From positions 6,014,001-6,078,000 of the forward strand of contig OW818681.1 of NCBI GenBank assembly GCA_942493075.1: 64,000 nt of DNA. Reading direction: 5' to 3'. How positions within the stretch are numbered: the stretch's first letter is position 1; the number at the start of each line of letters is the position of its first letter. This DNA is from JBBQYD01 sp942493075 (GTDB lineage Bacteria > Verrucomicrobiota > Verrucomicrobiia > Limisphaerales > UBA8199). The notes under the pieces are model-generated. The model did not search any database. It was not told the DNA's origin and saw only the letters and a list, made by a program, of their open reading frames with translations. Below are positions 61,566 through 64,000 of the stretch, piece by piece. The translations under genes were made by a program, and so were the position numbers.

Positions 61566-61687
61566 CGAAGGGTCAGTCCGACAATCGTACAGATCTCTCA
61601 CAGCCCTGCGTTGGCAGCTCCCTAGTTTTCTAGACCATTCCAGTGGGTGTAGTCACTGTTTCGTACGATTATCGGACTGACCCTTCG
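61566..61687. repeat. 122-bp inverted repeat element (GGGTCAGTCC family)
   Basis: Terminal arms of 25 bp, 61566-61590 and 61663-61687, pair in 24 of 25 positions; each arm begins CGAAGGGTCAGTCC. It lies between the end of the exporter operon and the end of the terminase gene, which converge. The GGGTCAGTCC end matches the direct repeats at 55766 and 56562, so it may be a MITE or a REP-like palindrome. It could also act as a bidirectional terminator. Confidence 0.7.
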
Positions 61688-61690
61688 ACC

Positions 61691-63142
61691 CTACCCGAGT
61701 CGAGGAAGCGTCAGTTGAGGCTGGCTCGCTGCATGTTGCCTCAGGGCTTTGGCCCAAAACCGGTCGCAATGGGAATCCTCCGCTTCTCCTACGAATCGCA
61801 AATTGCCGCTGCTGGTGACTTCCTTCCGAATGCCGCGCAGATCCGCATGCAACCGGGGTTCATCCGCAAGCCGGATCAGCCGCTTGTCGAGGTCGGTGCG
61901 CATTTGAAAGGCCAACTCTTCCTTCACCGTGGCCGTGAACACCACTGGCTCCACTTTCCAGCCAAACCGGCTTTTCGCGCGCTCAGCAAGCTGCAATCCC
62001 AGTCCTGTGGCATCGATGCACGCCCGCTTCAGTTGCCGCAACTCAAGCAGCCGGAATAGCTCGGATTCAATTTCTGCAAATGACCGGTTCAGAAGCTCAA
62101 TCCGCAGCCTGTCCCACACGACATCCCCGATCCGCTCGCCAACGTCCAGCACACACAGGTCTTGTTTGCGCGCGACATCCACCCCAAGAAACAATGGGTA
62201 TTTGCTGGCTGCAAGCCACGCATGATCTTTCATACAGCCTGCCTCGCGGCACCCATCGATCAGCTCGAATGTGATGAACGCGGAAGATTCATCCGCAGGC
62301 TCGCAACAATACTCCTGGAGCCATTGTTCCTGGTCCACACATCCCGCGCGCAACCGCGCCATAAACTGATCCCCTGTTTCGGAGGCGCCGGTTCTGCGAT
62401 TAATCCGCTCCACCAATCCTTCCGAGACCGCGCGGGTCAGCGGGACGGAATGCACACTCCAACCCATGGGGTTACCCTTCTCCCTTGCTTCCCGGAGCAT
62501 CTGATTAAAGACCGACGTGGCGCCGCGTTGAGTCGAAATCAGGCTGAGCTGCCCACCCCATGTTGTCACGGGTTTGGCCACCCGATAGAGCAGTCGCTGG
62601 TCCTGGTGCAGAGCGAACTCGTCCAGCTTCACGTGTCCACGTTTGCCCGCCAGGGCGTTGGGATTTGATGATAACGAGTAGATGCTCAATCCACTGGCGA
62701 ACCTCAGGACGTGCGCAGAGGTCGCATCTTCCCTGAGCACCTGGAACCCGAGCGGACGCACCGCTTGCTGCAACACCCGCGCCCATTGGACACAATCCTC
62801 CAAATAGAGTTTGGCTTGCTGCTGGTCGCGTGAAGAGATCCACACATCGAGCCGCGCGCCCTTTGCGATCACTTTCCGAACGGAGTCATAGGCATCGGCG
62901 AAGCTGATGCCTATCTGACGGCTTTTTTCCATGATCTTCAGCGGAGAGGTGTCGCGTATCCAGGCACGCTGATATGGCAGAAAGAAAGTCTCGGGGAACC
63001 CTCCCGCTCCAGGATTTTTAGAGTCGCTCACATATAGATAACCGTGACAAAGCCGGGGCTCAACGCGACAAGCGAGGGTGCGCTCGGACACAGGTGGAAC
63101 CTCCGGCACGGCCGTGCCCCTCTCTTGTCGCATTCGACCCAC
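61691..63142 (-). CDS. Phage terminase large subunit-like protein
   Basis: A 483-residue protein resembling Mu gp28-type terminases, which package DNA into phage heads. The ATPase part has a deviant Walker A, E-K-S-R-Q-I-G-I-S (about 70-78), and K-L-D-E-F (Walker B, about 170-174). The RNase H-like nuclease part has L-G-V-D-V-A-R-K-Q-D (about 314) and I-D-A-T-G-L-G (about 368). The start GTG (63142) or ATG (63133) lies 25-34 bp from the portal gene start, on the other strand. It may be a remnant, as no other phage genes appear to its left. Confidence 0.8.
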   Translation of the reverse strand: MGRMRQERGTAVPEVPPVSERTLACRVEPRLCHGYLYVSDSKNPGAGGFPETFFLPYQRAWIRDTSPLKIMEKSRQIGISFADAYDSVRKVIAKGARLDVWISSRDQQQAKLYLEDCVQWARVLQQAVRPLGFQVLREDATSAHVLRFASGLSIYSLSSNPNALAGKRGHVKLDEFALHQDQRLLYRVAKPVTTWGGQLSLISTQRGATSVFNQMLREAREKGNPMGWSVHSVPLTRAVSEGLVERINRRTGASETGDQFMARLRAGCVDQEQWLQEYCCEPADESSAFITFELIDGCREAGCMKDHAWLAASKYPLFLGVDVARKQDLCVLDVGERIGDVVWDRLRIELLNRSFAEIESELFRLLELRQLKRACIDATGLGLQLAERAKSRFGWKVEPVVFTATVKEELAFQMRTDLDKRLIRLADEPRLHADLRGIRKEVTSSGNLRFVGEAEDSHCDRFWAKALRQHAASQPQLTLPRLG

Positions 63143-63167
63143 GGTTTGTCACCGATATCCAGGTGAC

Positions 63168-64000
63168 ATGAAACTATTCGGATTAAATATCTCTCGGACG
63201 CAGCCAGAGCGGCGCAAAAGTTTCCAACTCTCAGACATGGCCCGGACCTGGCTCAGGGGCGAGCAGCTTCCTGGATCGAGCTGCACCAACATCTATGAGC
63301 AGGTGGTGTGGGTTTACCGCGCCGTCAATGTGCTCGCCGAACAAGTGGCGAACGTTCCCTTTCTCTTCTCAGCCGGGGAACGTGGGCGCGAGAACCTCAT
63401 TACCGGCGGACCGCTCCATGATTTCTATCGATGGCCCCATCCCCAAGTGAACCGGTTCCAGTATTGGGAACTGCGCGTGATGTGGCTGATGCTGCGCGGT
63501 GAATGTGTGCGGATTCCGGTGTTCAAGTCCGATCCCCAGGCACCCGGCGGACGGCGCCTCGTGCGGGTGCTAATGCCCGATCCCGCGAGAATGAAGCATG
63601 TGGTTCGGGACAACCGGCTCGCGGGCTGGGAATACCTGGGAGCCTCCCCGCAAGATCCGAACGCGACTCAGATGTTTCTTCCCGAGGAAGTTTGGTTTGA
63701 ACGGCTGCCCAATCCGTTTGATCCCTGGCGCGGGCTGTCTCCACTGCACGTAGCTTCTCACGCGGCGCGAACCGACTTTGCGGCGGCCGCTCTCACGCGA
63801 GGGCTAATCGAGCATAACGGCGACATGGGAATGATCGTCCGTTCTACCCAGGCACTGGACCCGGAGCAGGTGGAGCAAATGCTGCAAATCCTCAGTGAAC
63901 GCCGTGTTGCCACCGGCATGCCCGACCGTCCGTTGTTCCTGCCTCAAGGTGTGGAGGTCATCCCACCACAGCTTTCCAGCAGCGACCTGCAATTCCTTGA
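63168..64000 (+). CDS. Phage portal protein, N-terminal part
   Basis: The frame runs off the right edge after 277 codons. It starts at ATG 63168 after an AGGTGA box. The sequence W-V-Y-R-A-V-N-V-L-A-E-Q-V-A-N-V-P (about 45-60) and D-P-W-R-G-L-S-P-L near 185 match HK97-type portal proteins, which form the DNA entry ring of the capsid. With the terminase next to it, this marks the left edge of a prophage or phage-like element. The opposite strand orientation of the terminase is unusual. Confidence 0.82.
   Translation, partial: MKLFGLNISRTQPERRKSFQLSDMARTWLRGEQLPGSSCTNIYEQVVWVYRAVNVLAEQVANVPFLFSAGERGRENLITGGPLHDFYRWPHPQVNRFQYWELRVMWLMLRGECVRIPVFKSDPQAPGGRRLVRVLMPDPARMKHVVRDNRLAGWEYLGASPQDPNATQMFLPEEVWFERLPNPFDPWRGLSPLHVASHAARTDFAAAALTRGLIEHNGDMGMIVRSTQALDPEQVEQMLQILSERRVATGMPDRPLFLPQGVEVIPPQLSSSDLQFL

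Overview
The window looks like a chromosomal segment of a Verrucomicrobiota bacterium, most likely of the Pedosphaeraceae/Limisphaerales type. I infer this from gene content, not from any search: secreted DUF4838 and heparinase-like proteins, Ig/LamG surface proteins, a pseudopilin with a DG-H box, squalene-hopene cyclase, and many short GC-rich hairpin repeats between genes. By eye the DNA is moderately GC-rich. I saw no rRNA, tRNA or CRISPR array.

Left part (1-13.5 kb): mostly minus-strand genes. These are a truncated SGNH-like lipoprotein, DedA, a family 4 uracil-DNA glycosylase, a heparinase II/III-like polysaccharide lyase, a large secreted Ig-type protein with an unrecognised N-terminal domain, RNase HII and a VIT/vWA protein. 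AlkD-like DNA glycosylase and a GH42 beta-galactosidase homologue lie on the plus strand. The GH42 protein has Gly where the family's acid/base Glu should be.

Middle-left (13.5-30.8 kb): a 3'-5' exonuclease-like protein, then a complete PaeR7I/XhoI-type restriction-modification pair that looks acquired, aspartate kinase, a DUF4838 protein, a TlpA-like thioredoxin, HflX, a minus-strand cluster (polytopic membrane protein, small ORF, TrpF-like), a CPXCG zinc-ribbon-like protein, a CBS/DHH inorganic pyrophosphatase, a Ser-rich PRC-barrel protein and the lspA-rluD pair.

Surface-protein island (30.9-40.5 kb): a LamG/Ig protein made of about four nearly identical 960-bp units, broken by two frameshifts at the same site of two units whose sizes cancel; a pseudopilin; and a 1078-aa LamG/Ig protein carrying two cohesin-like regions and a dockerin-like segment.

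Right part (40.6-64 kb): ilvN and ilvC; a TylF-like methyltransferase followed by a YfhO-like membrane protein; Nif3; arginine decarboxylase; squalene-hopene cyclase; an MlaEFD-type lipid transporter with dusB behind it; a CBM9-like protein bracketed by 21-bp direct repeats; a YbhGFSR-type exporter operon; and, at the edge, divergent phage terminase and portal genes. Several promoters share a TTGACT-like box, a 16-bp spacer and a TATAGT-like box. At least three families of short inverted repeats are scattered between genes and in some cases supply the stop codons of neighbouring genes.
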